The position numbers were made by a program, and so were the translations under genes. Below are positions 7,003-14,611 of a stretch of 29,901 nucleotides of DNA, one piece after another (position 1 is the first letter of the stretch; the number at the start of each line of letters is the position of its first letter). The stretch covers positions 1 to 29,901 of the forward strand of contig NZ_JBBECH010000031.1 in assembly GCF_040881935.1 (NCBI RefSeq), given 5' to 3'. Source of the stretch: Saccharospirillum sp040881935. GTDB lineage: Bacteria; Pseudomonadota; Gammaproteobacteria; Pseudomonadales; Natronospirillaceae. Under the pieces are notes generated by a model. That model worked only from the letters and a program-made list of their open reading frames with translations. It had not been told where the DNA came from and did no database searches.

Positions 7003-8559
7003 TCACTTCGCGTGTTTGCCGATACCGTATTCGCGCAGCTTGTTGGCAATGGCCGTGTGCGAGACACCGAGTTTTTTCCCCAGCTGCCGGCTGCTTGGAT
7101 AGGCTGGATACAACCGCCGCAACAGGTCGGATTCGAAGCGTTTCATCGCTTCGTCGAGGGAGCCATCAAAGTTTTCTTCAGCATAGCCCCAACCGCTAGT
7201 AAAGCTCGGCAGTTGCAAGTGCTCGGGCTCGAGTATGTCTCCCTCAGCCAGGGAAACCGCCCGTAGCAGGGCGTTCTCCATCTGGCGGACATTTCCGGGC
7301 CAGGGATATTGCTGCAACGCATTCTGACAGGCTCTCGACAATTTGATGCGTCGCCGCTGGGGTTCGGCAAAACGGGCGATAAAGCGCTCGGCCATGGGCA
7401 GTACATCGGATTTTCGATCCCGCAACGGCGGGATATGCAGCGTTAAGACATTCAGGCGGTAATACAGATCTTCCCGGAACTCGCCCTTGTGGCCCATGTT
7501 CAGCAGATCTTTCTGGGTTGAACAGATGATGCGAACATCAGCCCGGTACTCTTTCTCGTCACCCACCCGCCGATAGGTACCATCCTGCAGCAAACGCAGA
7601 AACTTGCTTTGCAGCACTTTGGACATATCGCCAATTTCATCCAGAAAGACGGTACCGCCCTCCGACAATTCCAGGATGCCTTTTTTAGCCTGGGTCGCGC
7701 CTTCAAACGCGCCTGCGGCATACCCAAACAACTCACTTTCCGCGACGTTGTCCGGCAAGGCGGCACAGTTGAGCACCAAAAAGGGTTTGTCTTTGCGCAA
7801 GCTGTGCTGGTGGCAGGATTTGGCCAGCAACTCTTTCCCGGTACCGGTTTCGCCGGTAATTAACAGAGGTGCATCCAGCCCGGACATCCGCTTGGCCTGT
7901 CGAATAACGCGCTTCATCGACTGACTTTCGGCGATCAGCATCTCAAACTCACCGGTTTGCTGGTGATAGGCTGTCATCTGCCGGCCGAGACGCTCCGGCG
8001 ACTTGAACGTAATAACGCCGCCTGCAAAGAGGGTTTCACCACTCTCAGGGCCCTCTCCGGGTAACCAGATTGGGTAGATATCTGCCAGGAAGGTACGCCC
8101 TTTTAACTGCATGTGGGTCGATTCGGTGGTGGGCTTTTTGCCACCCAGCCACTTGTTGAAATTAAAGCCCTTAACCCAGTTTTTAAGCAGCTTGTTGACC
8201 ACATCGGCATCTGGCAATTGCAGGATATCCAGCGCCGCTTCATTGGCGATCACCACATAGCCTTTGCTGTCGATCGAGATCACTGGCTCAGGCAAGGTTT
8301 TCAGCAGGGTTCGCAATTCCTGCTGCTCACGCTCGGTGGGCATGTAAGGAATCATCGAGACATCGTGGATACCGGGAATCAGACGAATTTCAGGCATCAG
8401 ATGCTGAAATTCGTCGAATTCGACGGTCGGGAAGTTTAAGTATATCTCACCGCTGGGATCGATCTCGATCCCACGCAGGTCAATCTGGTGATTCACCAGG
8501 ATATCCAGCACCTCGGCACAGATACCAAGACGTTCTTCGCATTCAATTCTAAGCCGCAT
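7003..8559 (-). CDS. tyrR: TyrR/PhhR-family aromatic amino acid regulator
   Basis: This transcription regulator senses aromatic amino acids. The 518 residues comprise an ACT domain (1-70), a PAS domain (about 80-190), an AAA+ domain (about 205-440) and a TyrR-type helix-turn-helix (about 465-515, with SSRQLGKKLGVSHTAIANKL). The AAA+ domain has Walker A GETGTGKE (236-243), Walker B GGTVFLDEIGD (301-311) and FREDLYYRLN (361-370). The sigma-54 contact loop GAFTGA reads GAFEGA (283-288), so sigma-54 activation is doubtful and a TyrR-like mode with the main sigma factor is more likely, by inference. GGAG precedes the ATG at good spacing. A TyrR box lies 72 bp upstream, suggesting autoregulation. 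Flanking phhAB and hpd are plausible targets. Confidence 0.94.
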   Translation of the reverse strand: MRLRIECEERLGICAEVLDILVNHQIDLRGIEIDPSGEIYLNFPTVEFDEFQHLMPEIRLIPGIHDVSMIPYMPTEREQQELRTLLKTLPEPVISIDSKGYVVIANEAALDILQLPDADVVNKLLKNWVKGFNFNKWLGGKKPTTESTHMQLKGRTFLADIYPIWLPGEGPESGETLFAGGVITFKSPERLGRQMTAYHQQTGEFEMLIAESQSMKRVIRQAKRMSGLDAPLLITGETGTGKELLAKSCHQHSLRKDKPFLVLNCAALPDNVAESELFGYAAGAFEGATQAKKGILELSEGGTVFLDEIGDMSKVLQSKFLRLLQDGTYRRVGDEKEYRADVRIICSTQKDLLNMGHKGEFREDLYYRLNVLTLHIPPLRDRKSDVLPMAERFIARFAEPQRRRIKLSRACQNALQQYPWPGNVRQMENALLRAVSLAEGDILEPEHLQLPSFTSGWGYAEENFDGSLDEAMKRFESDLLRRLYPAYPSSRQLGKKLGVSHTAIANKLREYGIGKHAK

Positions 8560-8630
8560 GCCGCTCTCCGTTATCTACCGTCTGTACGGTGATCTTGCCG
8601 GAGGCCTAAGCTGCCGCAGAAGCGGACTTT

Positions 8631-8648
8631 TGTCAACTGTTCTTTACA
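8631..8648. promoter_or_regulatory. TyrR box upstream of tyrR
   Basis: TGTCAACTGTTCTTTACA matches the palindromic TyrR consensus TGTAAA-N6-TTTACA with one mismatch and exact spacing. It lies between phhB and tyrR, 72-89 bp before the tyrR start codon, where it could mediate autoregulation. The consensus is known from E. coli TyrR; binding by this protein is inferred. Confidence 0.65.
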
Positions 8649-8697
8649 GGCTTATTAACTCACAAACGGAGGCCCTAACGGCGCCCCGTCACGGGTT

Positions 8698-9039
8698 TCA
8701 CTGACCATTCACCAGCGCATCGGTTTTGGCCGCACTGATAAAATCGTTGCGATGCAGGCCTTTGATCTTATGGGTCCACCAGGTAACCGTGGTTTTACCC
8801 CACTCGGTAACAATCTCCGGGTGATGCCCCTCTGACTCAGCCAACTCCCCAACCTGGTTGGTAAAATCCAGAGCAGCGCGGAATGTTTTAAACTTAAAGC
8901 TGCGCTGCAACTGCAACATGCCGTCTCGGGTGATCGGCTGCCAGTCAGGAATATTCTTAATCAATTCCGCCAATTCATCGTCTGAAACCTGGGGCGCGCC
9001 AGCCCGGCAGGCCTCACAGTGTTCTGCTGCAAGAGTCAT
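8698..9039 (-). CDS. phhB: Pterin-4a-carbinolamine dehydratase PhhB
   Basis: PhhB dehydrates 4a-hydroxytetrahydrobiopterin (or its bacterial equivalent), regenerating the pterin cofactor of phenylalanine hydroxylase. The 113 residues contain the family signature SEGHHPEIVTEWGKTTVTWW (69-88), with catalytic H72 and H73 and a further His at 90. The N-terminal CEACRAGAP is typical of pseudomonad PhhB proteins. AAGGAG lies five bases before the ATG. It is co-oriented with and downstream of phhA. The 232-bp gap holds repeat copy D, so whether the two are still cotranscribed is uncertain. Confidence 0.96.
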   Translation of the reverse strand: MTLAAEHCEACRAGAPQVSDDELAELIKNIPDWQPITRDGMLQLQRSFKFKTFRAALDFTNQVGELAESEGHHPEIVTEWGKTTVTWWTHKIKGLHRNDFISAAKTDALVNGQ

Positions 9040-9065
9040 GTTATCTCCTTGTTAAATTTATCTAA

Positions 9066-9247
9066 CTCAAGTTTCGGAGTTCGCACACTGCGAGCGGCGG
9101 ATGCCGGTGGTGCCTCTGCGGGGTAGTCCGCAGCATGGATGCTGCGGTCTAGGCTCCATGGACGGATTCACGCCGACCCCGCAGTGGCATCATCGGTGGC
9201 CGACGCGGGCGATAGCCACCCTAGTACACTGAACTCCGAAACTTGAG
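9066..9247 (+). repeat. Palindromic intergenic element, copy D, inside the phhA-phhB gap
   Basis: This 182-bp element is bounded by a perfect 17-bp inverted repeat, CTCAAGTTTCGGAGTTC (9066-9082) and its complement (9231-9247). Inside are irregular arms, then CTGCGGGG/CCCCGCAG flanking the core. The apical hairpin CCGCAGCATGGATGCTGCGG (9128-9147) has an 8-bp stem and TGGA loop. It is followed by the asymmetric core CTAGGCTCCATGGACGGATT. It ends 24 bp past the phhA stop and begins 26 bp before phhB, so it would be carried in any phhAB transcript, as the complement of the core strand. Confidence 0.9.
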
Positions 9248-9271
9248 ACTAAGCCATAAATCGCAATTGGT

Positions 9272-10066
9272 TTACACCGCCTGTTTTTGCTCAAACCGCG
9301 GGGCAAACAAACCCAGCCGCTTCGCCTCCCGAACGGCTCCCATAATATCCAGACGGGCAATATCATAGAGTTGATCCACCGACTCCAGACAGTAGTAAAC
9401 CGGTTGCATAATGTCGATGCGATAGGGGGTGCGCAATACAGAGACCAGGTCAAACGGCAACCGCTCGGGCACCTCGCTATTAAAGGCATAATCGGTTTCG
9501 CCCGGTGACGACAGTATCCCGCCACCGTAAATGGCCCGGTTATCACCCGATTGCAGCAAACCGAATTCGACCGTGAACCAGTACATTCTGGCCAGAAAAA
9601 CCCGGTCTTCTTTCGAGGCTTTTAGCCCCAGTTCGCCATATAGCTGAGTAAAATCGGCAAAGGCCTGATGCGTCAGCATGGGGCAGTGTCCGAATATTTC
9701 GTGAAAGATGTCCGGCTCCTGCAGATAATCCAGCTCCTGTTCAGACCGGATAAAGGTTGCCACCGGAAACAGTCGGTTGGCCAGCAACCGGAAGAATTCG
9801 GAAAAATCGATCAGGGCCGGTACCGGCGCGGTCTTCCACCCGGTCGCCTTAGTCAGCACCGCATCAATTTCGGCCAACTGTGGCACCCGGTCTTCAGGCA
9901 GGTTCAGGTGATCCAGCCCATCCAGATATTCTTGGCAGGCCTTGCCGGGAATAGCTTTGTGCTGACGCCGGACCAGCCGTTGCCAGATCGAGTGCTCATC
10001 AGGTTGCCAGGCCACATGCCCCTGAGCATCGGGCTGATGCGCCACATAGCGGCTTGCCTTTGCCAT
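9272..10066 (-). CDS. phhA: Phenylalanine 4-hydroxylase (PhhA)
   Basis: This pterin- and iron-dependent monooxygenase hydroxylates phenylalanine to tyrosine. The 264 residues align along their length with the Pseudomonas PhhA type. Iron ligands are H122 and H127 in DIFHEIFGHCP, and E167 in YWFTVEFGL. Other family motifs are ATFIRSEQELDYLQEPDIFH (104-123) and YGGGILSSPGET (180-191). The frame is open to 10126, but MAKASRYVAHQPD at 10066 matches the family start and has AAGGG eight bases upstream. With phhB it forms the phenylalanine-to-tyrosine step that feeds hpd. Confidence 0.97.
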   Translation of the reverse strand: MAKASRYVAHQPDAQGHVAWQPDEHSIWQRLVRRQHKAIPGKACQEYLDGLDHLNLPEDRVPQLAEIDAVLTKATGWKTAPVPALIDFSEFFRLLANRLFPVATFIRSEQELDYLQEPDIFHEIFGHCPMLTHQAFADFTQLYGELGLKASKEDRVFLARMYWFTVEFGLLQSGDNRAIYGGGILSSPGETDYAFNSEVPERLPFDLVSVLRTPYRIDIMQPVYYCLESVDQLYDIARLDIMGAVREAKRLGLFAPRFEQKQAV

Positions 10067-10301
10067 TGTATGTACCCTTGTCATTTTTGTGTGTTCGGGA
10101 TCGGGAATAACGACGTCGGTTAGCACCGGTCGCTACGACAATGTTTGAGGCATCTTTTGTACCTCCGAACCTGTCGGAACAACAATGGGTAAGGCATCGG
10201 CTGGGAGCTGAAAAATCGTCAACACTGGTGGACAAACTGTCCGCAGAGCCAGCAACGGACGCATGGAAGTGCAACCTTGCTGACTCGCAAAGGGGAGCGG
10301 T
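10067..10301. other. phhA upstream region
   Basis: This 235-bp gap between the glycosyltransferase gene and phhA should hold the phhA promoter. A poor TyrR-like palindrome (CGTCAACACTGGTGGACA, 10217-10234; eight of twelve consensus positions) and a small palindrome GGACAAACTGTCC (10230-10242) are the only candidate sites. No sigma-54 -24/-12 pair was seen. Confidence 0.3.
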
Positions 10302-11354
10302 TTAAGCCGCTTGAACGCTCTGGAGGGAACTGAATTGAACATCCTGCCACAGCCCGGCAACCAGGTCGGACACTGGTCGATCCGGATACTGCTGCAGCCA
10401 GTCGACAATGGCCTCGGCAACGTTCGGGTAATTCACCAGTTGACGTTCTCCGGTGGCCAGAAAGTAAGCGATCGATGTGGCACTCAGCTCTGGCATCACC
10501 TGACCTAACCCCAATTGCTCTAGTGCAGCAGCATTGGAAGACTGTTCCATCTGCCCGTGCAGGGGTTTTACCAGTATCCGCTTGCCCAGAGCCAGCGCTT
10601 CACTGGTCAGCTCAAAACCCGCGTTACAAATCACCGAACCACACTGGTGCAGCGACGCTTTGAAGCCCTCGCGACTGAATCCACGAACCGTAACGTTACC
10701 GTACTGGCCCGGTGCCAGGTCACCACAATGCATGACAAAGCGATTGCGCTTAAGCGGCGCCAGGAGGTCGATAATCTGCTGGCTGTTCTCGAACGGCAGA
10801 TAGATCAGGGCGGTGTCCAGATCGCCGGGTTCAGGTTGGCTGACTGGCTCGATGATGGGGGGGAGTATTTCACTGTTGAAGTGATGCCAGTGTACGCCCA
10901 GCCCGAGAGACACCGGCGCAAACCAGCGCATGATGGCCTCGGAGATAACTGAGTGCCCGGCCTTGGGAATATCGTGCGCAAAGGCATACTGGTGACCGAT
11001 GCCAATACAGGGGATCCCACGGCGGCGGGCGGCCCAGGCGACCACGGGTTCAAAATCAGTCAACACCAGGTCGTAATGCTCCAGTGCCAGGGTGCGAATA
11101 TCCCGCCACAGCTCACTCATGGAGGTTTCGTTCATGGTACGACGCATATCAATCTTGCCGTTGTGCACCTGGAAAGTCAGACCCCGAAAACAATGAAAAT
11201 CACCGAAACGCTCCATATCGAACATTTTCTGGCGCTCACGACCGGAAAAGACCCAGTCGACCTCAATATTCCGGGACGCCATGGCATCCGCCATTGCCCG
11301 AGCACGGGTAATATGACCATTTCCAGTTCCCTGCACACCGTATAAAACTCTCAT
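10302..11354 (-). CDS. MJ1255-family glycosyltransferase
   Basis: This is a predicted GT-B fold glycosyltransferase of the MJ1255/VC2487 type; the substrate is not known. The 350 residues start MRVLYGVQGTGNGHITRARA (1-20), the glycine-rich nucleotide-sugar transferase N-terminus typical of this family. A C-terminal donor-binding region contains CNAGFELTSEALALGKRIL and KPLHGQMEQSSNA. The frame is open for 114 more codons upstream, but that stretch overlaps the PAP2 gene and lacks family character. The ATG shares one base with the PAP2 stop (TGATG, 11356-11352), so translation is probably coupled. The pairing suggests joint work on a lipid-linked sugar or envelope glycolipid, by inference. Confidence 0.9.
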   Translation of the reverse strand: MRVLYGVQGTGNGHITRARAMADAMASRNIEVDWVFSGRERQKMFDMERFGDFHCFRGLTFQVHNGKIDMRRTMNETSMSELWRDIRTLALEHYDLVLTDFEPVVAWAARRRGIPCIGIGHQYAFAHDIPKAGHSVISEAIMRWFAPVSLGLGVHWHHFNSEILPPIIEPVSQPEPGDLDTALIYLPFENSQQIIDLLAPLKRNRFVMHCGDLAPGQYGNVTVRGFSREGFKASLHQCGSVICNAGFELTSEALALGKRILVKPLHGQMEQSSNAAALEQLGLGQVMPELSATSIAYFLATGERQLVNYPNVAEAIVDWLQQYPDRPVSDLVAGLWQDVQFSSLQSVQAA

Positions 11355-11893
11355 CACAGCCACCCCTGTGTTGCGAACAATCCAAACATGCCATAACCCA
11401 CAAGGCTGCCAAGACAAGCTCCGACCAGGGTATCGGTCGGAAAATGCACACCCAGGAAAATCCGGGAGCTGGCAACCCCGATTGCCCAGATCAGTAAAAA
11501 CGGCAATAACGCTAGTAACTGGCTGGCTACCAGCAACGTAAACAGGAACGCTCCGGAGGTATGTCCGGACGGAAAACTGAAGGTATCGGAAGGGATTATA
11601 AAACTGGTGAACTCGGCCAGCGCCTGCTGTGGGCGGTTGCGTCTGCAGGTATTTTTCAGCACCCAGTAAACACAACGCTCCAGACCAAAGGCCCAAAACG
11701 CCAGCGTTGCCAGAGCAAGACCGGTTTCGGGCTCAACCAGCGCATAACAGGCAAAAAACAACAGGTACATCCAGCCATCGGCTGTTTTGGAGACAGCGCG
11801 GCTCAGGGCGGTCAATTGTTCGCGTCGACGCCGGGCCATGCACCAGTTAAATGTCTGGATGTCGAGATGCTGAATCGTCTGCAACCATTTCAT
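11354..11893 (-). CDS. PAP2-family membrane phosphatase
   Basis: This 179-residue integral membrane phosphatase probably acts on a lipid phosphate or prenyl pyrophosphate. The three PAP2 motifs are visible: K80-x6-R87-P88 (KNTCRRNRP), PSGH at 108-111, and SR-x5-H-x3-D (SRIFLGVHFPTD, 143-154), giving catalytic H111 and H150. Four to five hydrophobic helices surround them. A strong GGAGG stands six bases before the ATG. Its stop codon overlaps the glycosyltransferase start. Confidence 0.92.
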   Translation of the reverse strand: MKWLQTIQHLDIQTFNWCMARRRREQLTALSRAVSKTADGWMYLLFFACYALVEPETGLALATLAFWAFGLERCVYWVLKNTCRRNRPQQALAEFTSFIIPSDTFSFPSGHTSGAFLFTLLVASQLLALLPFLLIWAIGVASSRIFLGVHFPTDTLVGACLGSLVGYGMFGLFATQGWL

Positions 11894-12034
11894 AATAAAC
11901 CTCCATCGTTCAGAGACCTATTATTCAGTTTCAGATGTCAACTACCTGACATTTCCATGAACCTTCAATGACAACACCCTAAGGTGACTGCCATTGAACG
12001 CTTTTCGGCATCCGCTTTGCACTGACCTATCGGA

Positions 12035-12472
12035 TCAGGCCGGTGGTAATTCGGCGGGTTTGAAGGTTGAGGTTTCAAAGGCGGTCTGTAGTTGTTCAAC
12101 CCGGTGTCGCAGCGCGTGCCGGCTATAAGCTTTGGGTGGCACAGCACCCCATACCGGGTTGGGCCAGGCGGGATCATCCTGTTTGCGCATAACATGATGA
12201 ATATGCAATTGCGGCACCACGTTGCCGAGGGCCGCGATGTTCATTTTATCGCCTTCGTAGGTGGCCATCAGCCGCTCGGCGACAAAGGAACTTTCCCAGA
12301 TCAGTTGTTCCTGATCGTCGACATCCAGTTGGTAGACCTCGCTGACATCTTCCCGCTGCGGTACCAGGATCAACCAGGGGTAATTGGCATCTTTCATCAG
12401 CAGAATGCGGCTGACCATCAGCGAGCCCACTTCCACGCAATCATTTTGCAGCCGATAATCCAGTTCAAACAT
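12035..12472 (-). CDS. HIT-domain nucleotide hydrolase/transferase family protein
   Basis: This 145-residue single HIT domain protein acts on nucleotide phosphates, perhaps of the diadenosine polyphosphate hydrolase type. The histidine triad appears as QLHIHHVMR (H90, H92, H93), followed by DDPAWPNPVWG, which marks a bacterial subgroup often annotated simply as HIT family. N78 in KMNIAALGN fits the conserved upstream Asn. GGAGG lies eight bases before the ATG. The PAP2 gene is 141 bp downstream on the same strand. The substrate cannot be set from sequence. Confidence 0.9.
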   Translation of the reverse strand: MFELDYRLQNDCVEVGSLMVSRILLMKDANYPWLILVPQREDVSEVYQLDVDDQEQLIWESSFVAERLMATYEGDKMNIAALGNVVPQLHIHHVMRKQDDPAWPNPVWGAVPPKAYSRHALRHRVEQLQTAFETSTFKPAELPPA

Positions 12473-12526
12473 GTTGTGATCCTCCGACCGCGCATTCTAC
12501 CCCAAGGGAGTCGGTGGCGGCTAACC

Positions 12527-12554
12527 TTGGACGCTGGCTTTCTAGCTCTATAAT
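12527..12554 (+). promoter_or_regulatory. Candidate sigma-70 promoter for the GNAT gene
   Basis: TTGGAC (12527-12532), a 16-bp spacer and a perfect TATAAT (12549-12554) precede the ATG at 12581. This lies in the 108-bp gap between the divergent HIT and GNAT genes. It was read by eye. Confidence 0.5.
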
Positions 12555-12580
12555 ATCTCCACTTTTTTTGGAAACCGATT

Positions 12581-13702
12581 ATGCCGACCGTTGCATGGCA
12601 CACTCACTGGGCCGGTGATACCTCGGCCCAACAGAATCCGTTCCTGCGGGCTTCATTTTTATCGACCATTGAGCAAACCGGTGTCTGCAGCGAAGGCTCT
12701 GGCTGGCAGCCCGAGCACTTAAGCCTCAACGACGGCAACCAGACCCTGTGGATGCCGCTGTACGCCAAAACGCATTCCTGGGGAGAGTATGTGTTCGACT
12801 GGTCCTGGGCACATGCTTATGAGCAACACGGTCTGCCCTACTACCCTAAGCTGGTTGCGGCAATTCCCTATACACCATCGTTGGGGCCGCGCACGTCCCA
12901 ACCGCTGTCCGCAGGCCAGGCGACGACACTGGCGAGCGCCATTGAAGACAGAGTGCGGGAACAGGCTTACAGCGGCGCCCATTTGCTGTTTCCGGACGGC
13001 GACACAGCTGGGCTCTGGCGCCAGACTGGCTGGGCTGAACGCTGTGATGTCCAGTTCCACTGGAAAAACCGCAATTACCGGGATTTCGACGACTTTCTAG
13101 ACCGCTTCAGTTCTCGCAAGCGCAAGAACACCCGCAAGGAACGGCGCTCCATTGCCGAACAGGGGCTTAACTTGCGTTGCTTTGAAGGTACTGACATCAA
13201 CCCCGAGATACTGCACCAGTTTTACGTTTTTTATCACGCGACCTATTTAAAACGAGGACGTCAGGGCTATCTTAACCGCGCATTCTTTGACCAATTACGG
13301 GCCCAACAACCCGAAACTCTGGTGCTGTTCATGGCTTTTGAGGGTAATGAGGCGGTTGCCGGTGCGCTCTGCTTCCGCGACGATACCACTCTTTACGGTC
13401 GTTACTGGGGATGCCTGGCCGAATACAACAATCTGCACTTTGAAACCTGCTATTACCAGGGCATCGACTATTGCATTCGTCACGGGCTGCAGCGTTTCGA
13501 CCCGGGCACTCAGGGCGAGCACAAGGTCGCACGGGGCTTCGAGCCGACGCTGACCCATTCTTTCCACTGGCTGGCTCACCCTGATTTCAGAGACGCGGTG
13601 CAACGCTTTTGTGACGAAGAGGCAGAGATGGTGGCACACTATCGCCAGCAAATGATTGAAGCCCTGCCCTTTAAAGCCACTGCGGATGGAGAACAACCAT
13701 GA
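12581..13702 (+). CDS. GNAT/FemAB-like acyltransferase family protein (COG3146, DUF482)
   Basis: This 373-residue protein belongs to the peptidogalycan biosynthesis-like GNAT group. Family features are the N-terminal NPFLRASFLSTIEQTG, then MPLYAKTHSWGEYVFDWSWA (58-77), SSRKRKNTRKERRS near 183-196, and a C-terminal FDPGTQGEHKVARGFEP segment. Members look like double-GNAT FemAB-type transferases, but their substrate is unproven. It starts 27 bp after a good -10. Its TGA overlaps the ATG of the glyoxalase gene by four bases (ATGA), implying coupled translation. Confidence 0.88.
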   Translation: MPTVAWHTHWAGDTSAQQNPFLRASFLSTIEQTGVCSEGSGWQPEHLSLNDGNQTLWMPLYAKTHSWGEYVFDWSWAHAYEQHGLPYYPKLVAAIPYTPSLGPRTSQPLSAGQATTLASAIEDRVREQAYSGAHLLFPDGDTAGLWRQTGWAERCDVQFHWKNRNYRDFDDFLDRFSSRKRKNTRKERRSIAEQGLNLRCFEGTDINPEILHQFYVFYHATYLKRGRQGYLNRAFFDQLRAQQPETLVLFMAFEGNEAVAGALCFRDDTTLYGRYWGCLAEYNNLHFETCYYQGIDYCIRHGLQRFDPGTQGEHKVARGFEPTLTHSFHWLAHPDFRDAVQRFCDEEAEMVAHYRQQMIEALPFKATADGEQP

Positions 13703-14118
13703 AGTATCTGCACACCATGATTCGCATCACCGACCTCGACGCCTCACTGCATTTTTACTGCGACCTGCTCGGCCTTCAGGAAATTCGCCGCAAAGAGGTC
13801 CCGGCCGGCAAGTTCACTCTGGTATTTCTGGCCACAGAGCCCGGCGAGCCGGAAGTAGAACTGACTTACAACTGGGAGCCGGATGAAGTGCTCGGGGGCG
13901 GCCGGAACTTTGGCCACCTGGCCTACCGGGTCGATGATATTTACGCCCTGTGCCAGCATCTGCAGGACAACGGCGTGGCAATTTTGCGCCCGCCCCGCGA
14001 TGGCCACATGGCCTTCGTGCGCAGTCCGGACAACATCTCGATAGAGTTATTGCAAAAAGGCGACGCCCTACCCAGTCAGGAACCCTGGGCGTCAATGCCC
14101 AACCAGGGCGAGTGGTAG
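13699..14118 (+). CDS. gloA: Glyoxalase I (lactoylglutathione lyase)-like VOC protein
   Basis: This predicted metal-dependent lyase converts the hemithioacetal of methylglyoxal and glutathione to lactoylglutathione. At 139 residues it is the length of E. coli GloA, with the metal ligand positions H5, E54 (EVELTYNW), H73 (FGHLAYRV) and E116 (SIELLQ). The last motif, PDNISIELLQ, departs from the usual PDGYKIELI, so a related VOC activity is possible. It is translationally coupled to the upstream GNAT gene. A long repeat-filled gap follows. Confidence 0.88.
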   Translation: MKYLHTMIRITDLDASLHFYCDLLGLQEIRRKEVPAGKFTLVFLATEPGEPEVELTYNWEPDEVLGGGRNFGHLAYRVDDIYALCQHLQDNGVAILRPPRDGHMAFVRSPDNISIELLQKGDALPSQEPWASMPNQGEW

Positions 14119-14143
14119 CCTGTCGGCTTGGCGCCAGGGGTAC

Positions 14144-14256
14144 GTGTCAGGCACCGGGTAACCCTATCTGGGGTCGGCGTGAACCCATCCATGGGGCCTC
14201 GACCGCAGCATCCATGCTGCGGACTTCCCCAGATAGGGTTACCCGGCACCTGACAC
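14144..14256 (-). repeat. Palindromic intergenic element, copy E
   Basis: This 113-bp element is downstream of gloA. Its 30-bp arms at 14144-14173 (begins GTGTCAGG) and 14227-14256 (ends CCTGACAC) pair with only two differences, both C.A on the plus strand and therefore G.T on the minus strand. The core is inverted relative to copies A, C, D, F and G. It carries the apical hairpin CCGCAGCATCCATGCTGCGG (14203-14222), the reverse complement of the one in copy D. The arm sequence is related to copy B (CCGGGT, CCTATC, GGGG) but not to D or G. Confidence 0.88.
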
Positions 14257-14299
14257 TTAGTTGGTTGCCAGCACTAAAACTTGGGTTCGCAGCAGTCTA

Positions 14300-14524
14300 G
14301 TGATGGGTGGCCGGGTTGCTCTTGCGGGGATATCTGAGGCATGGACTAAAACGTCGGGAGCGTTTTAGCATGAGCGCAGCGAGCCCGTAGGGTGAATCCC
14401 AGGGATGGGATTCATATCCCGAAGTTAAGCCTACACGGACGTATTCACGGGGACCCCGCAAGAGCAGCCCGGCCATCCGTCACGGGTTCATGGTACAAAG
14501 CCAAGTTGAACTCCGAAACTTGAG
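14300..14524 (+). repeat. Palindromic intergenic element, copy F, with extra 77-bp module
   Basis: The main arms are 30 bp, 14300-14329 and 14454-14483, with three differences, all G.T on the plus strand. Beyond the right arm the 17-bp end GAACTCCGAAACTTGAG (14508-14524) is identical to that of copy D, but no matching left end is clear, so this copy looks eroded on the left. In place of the simple apical hairpin it carries a 77-bp module (14343-14419) shared with copy G. The module has hairpins TAAAACG/CGTTTTA and GAATCCCA/TGGGATTC. The core (GTATTCACGGGGACC) is diverged. Confidence 0.85.
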
Positions 14525-14530
14525 CTTGTA

Positions 14531-14556
14531 ACTACACCTTCACCACTACACCTTCA
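14531..14556 (+). repeat. 12-bp direct repeat upstream of proS
   Basis: ACTACACCTTCA occurs twice (14531-14542 and 14545-14556) with a two-base gap, about 60-80 bp before the proS start. A weak -10-like TACAAT follows at 14570-14575. Function is unknown; it could be an operator or chance. Confidence 0.5.
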
Positions 14557-14611
14557 GGCCTATTGTCCCTACAATACGCGGCCAACACTCATTGCAACCC
14601 AGAGATCTCCA

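Noticed and set aside
10217..10234. TyrR box upstream of phhA
   Set aside because: Only eight of twelve consensus positions match, and the outer ACA half is ACG; kept as a weak candidate, not called as a site.
11355..11696. 114-codon N-terminal extension of the glycosyltransferase
   Set aside because: It overlaps the PAP2 gene in another frame, lacks family similarity, and the internal start fits the family and the TGATG overlap.
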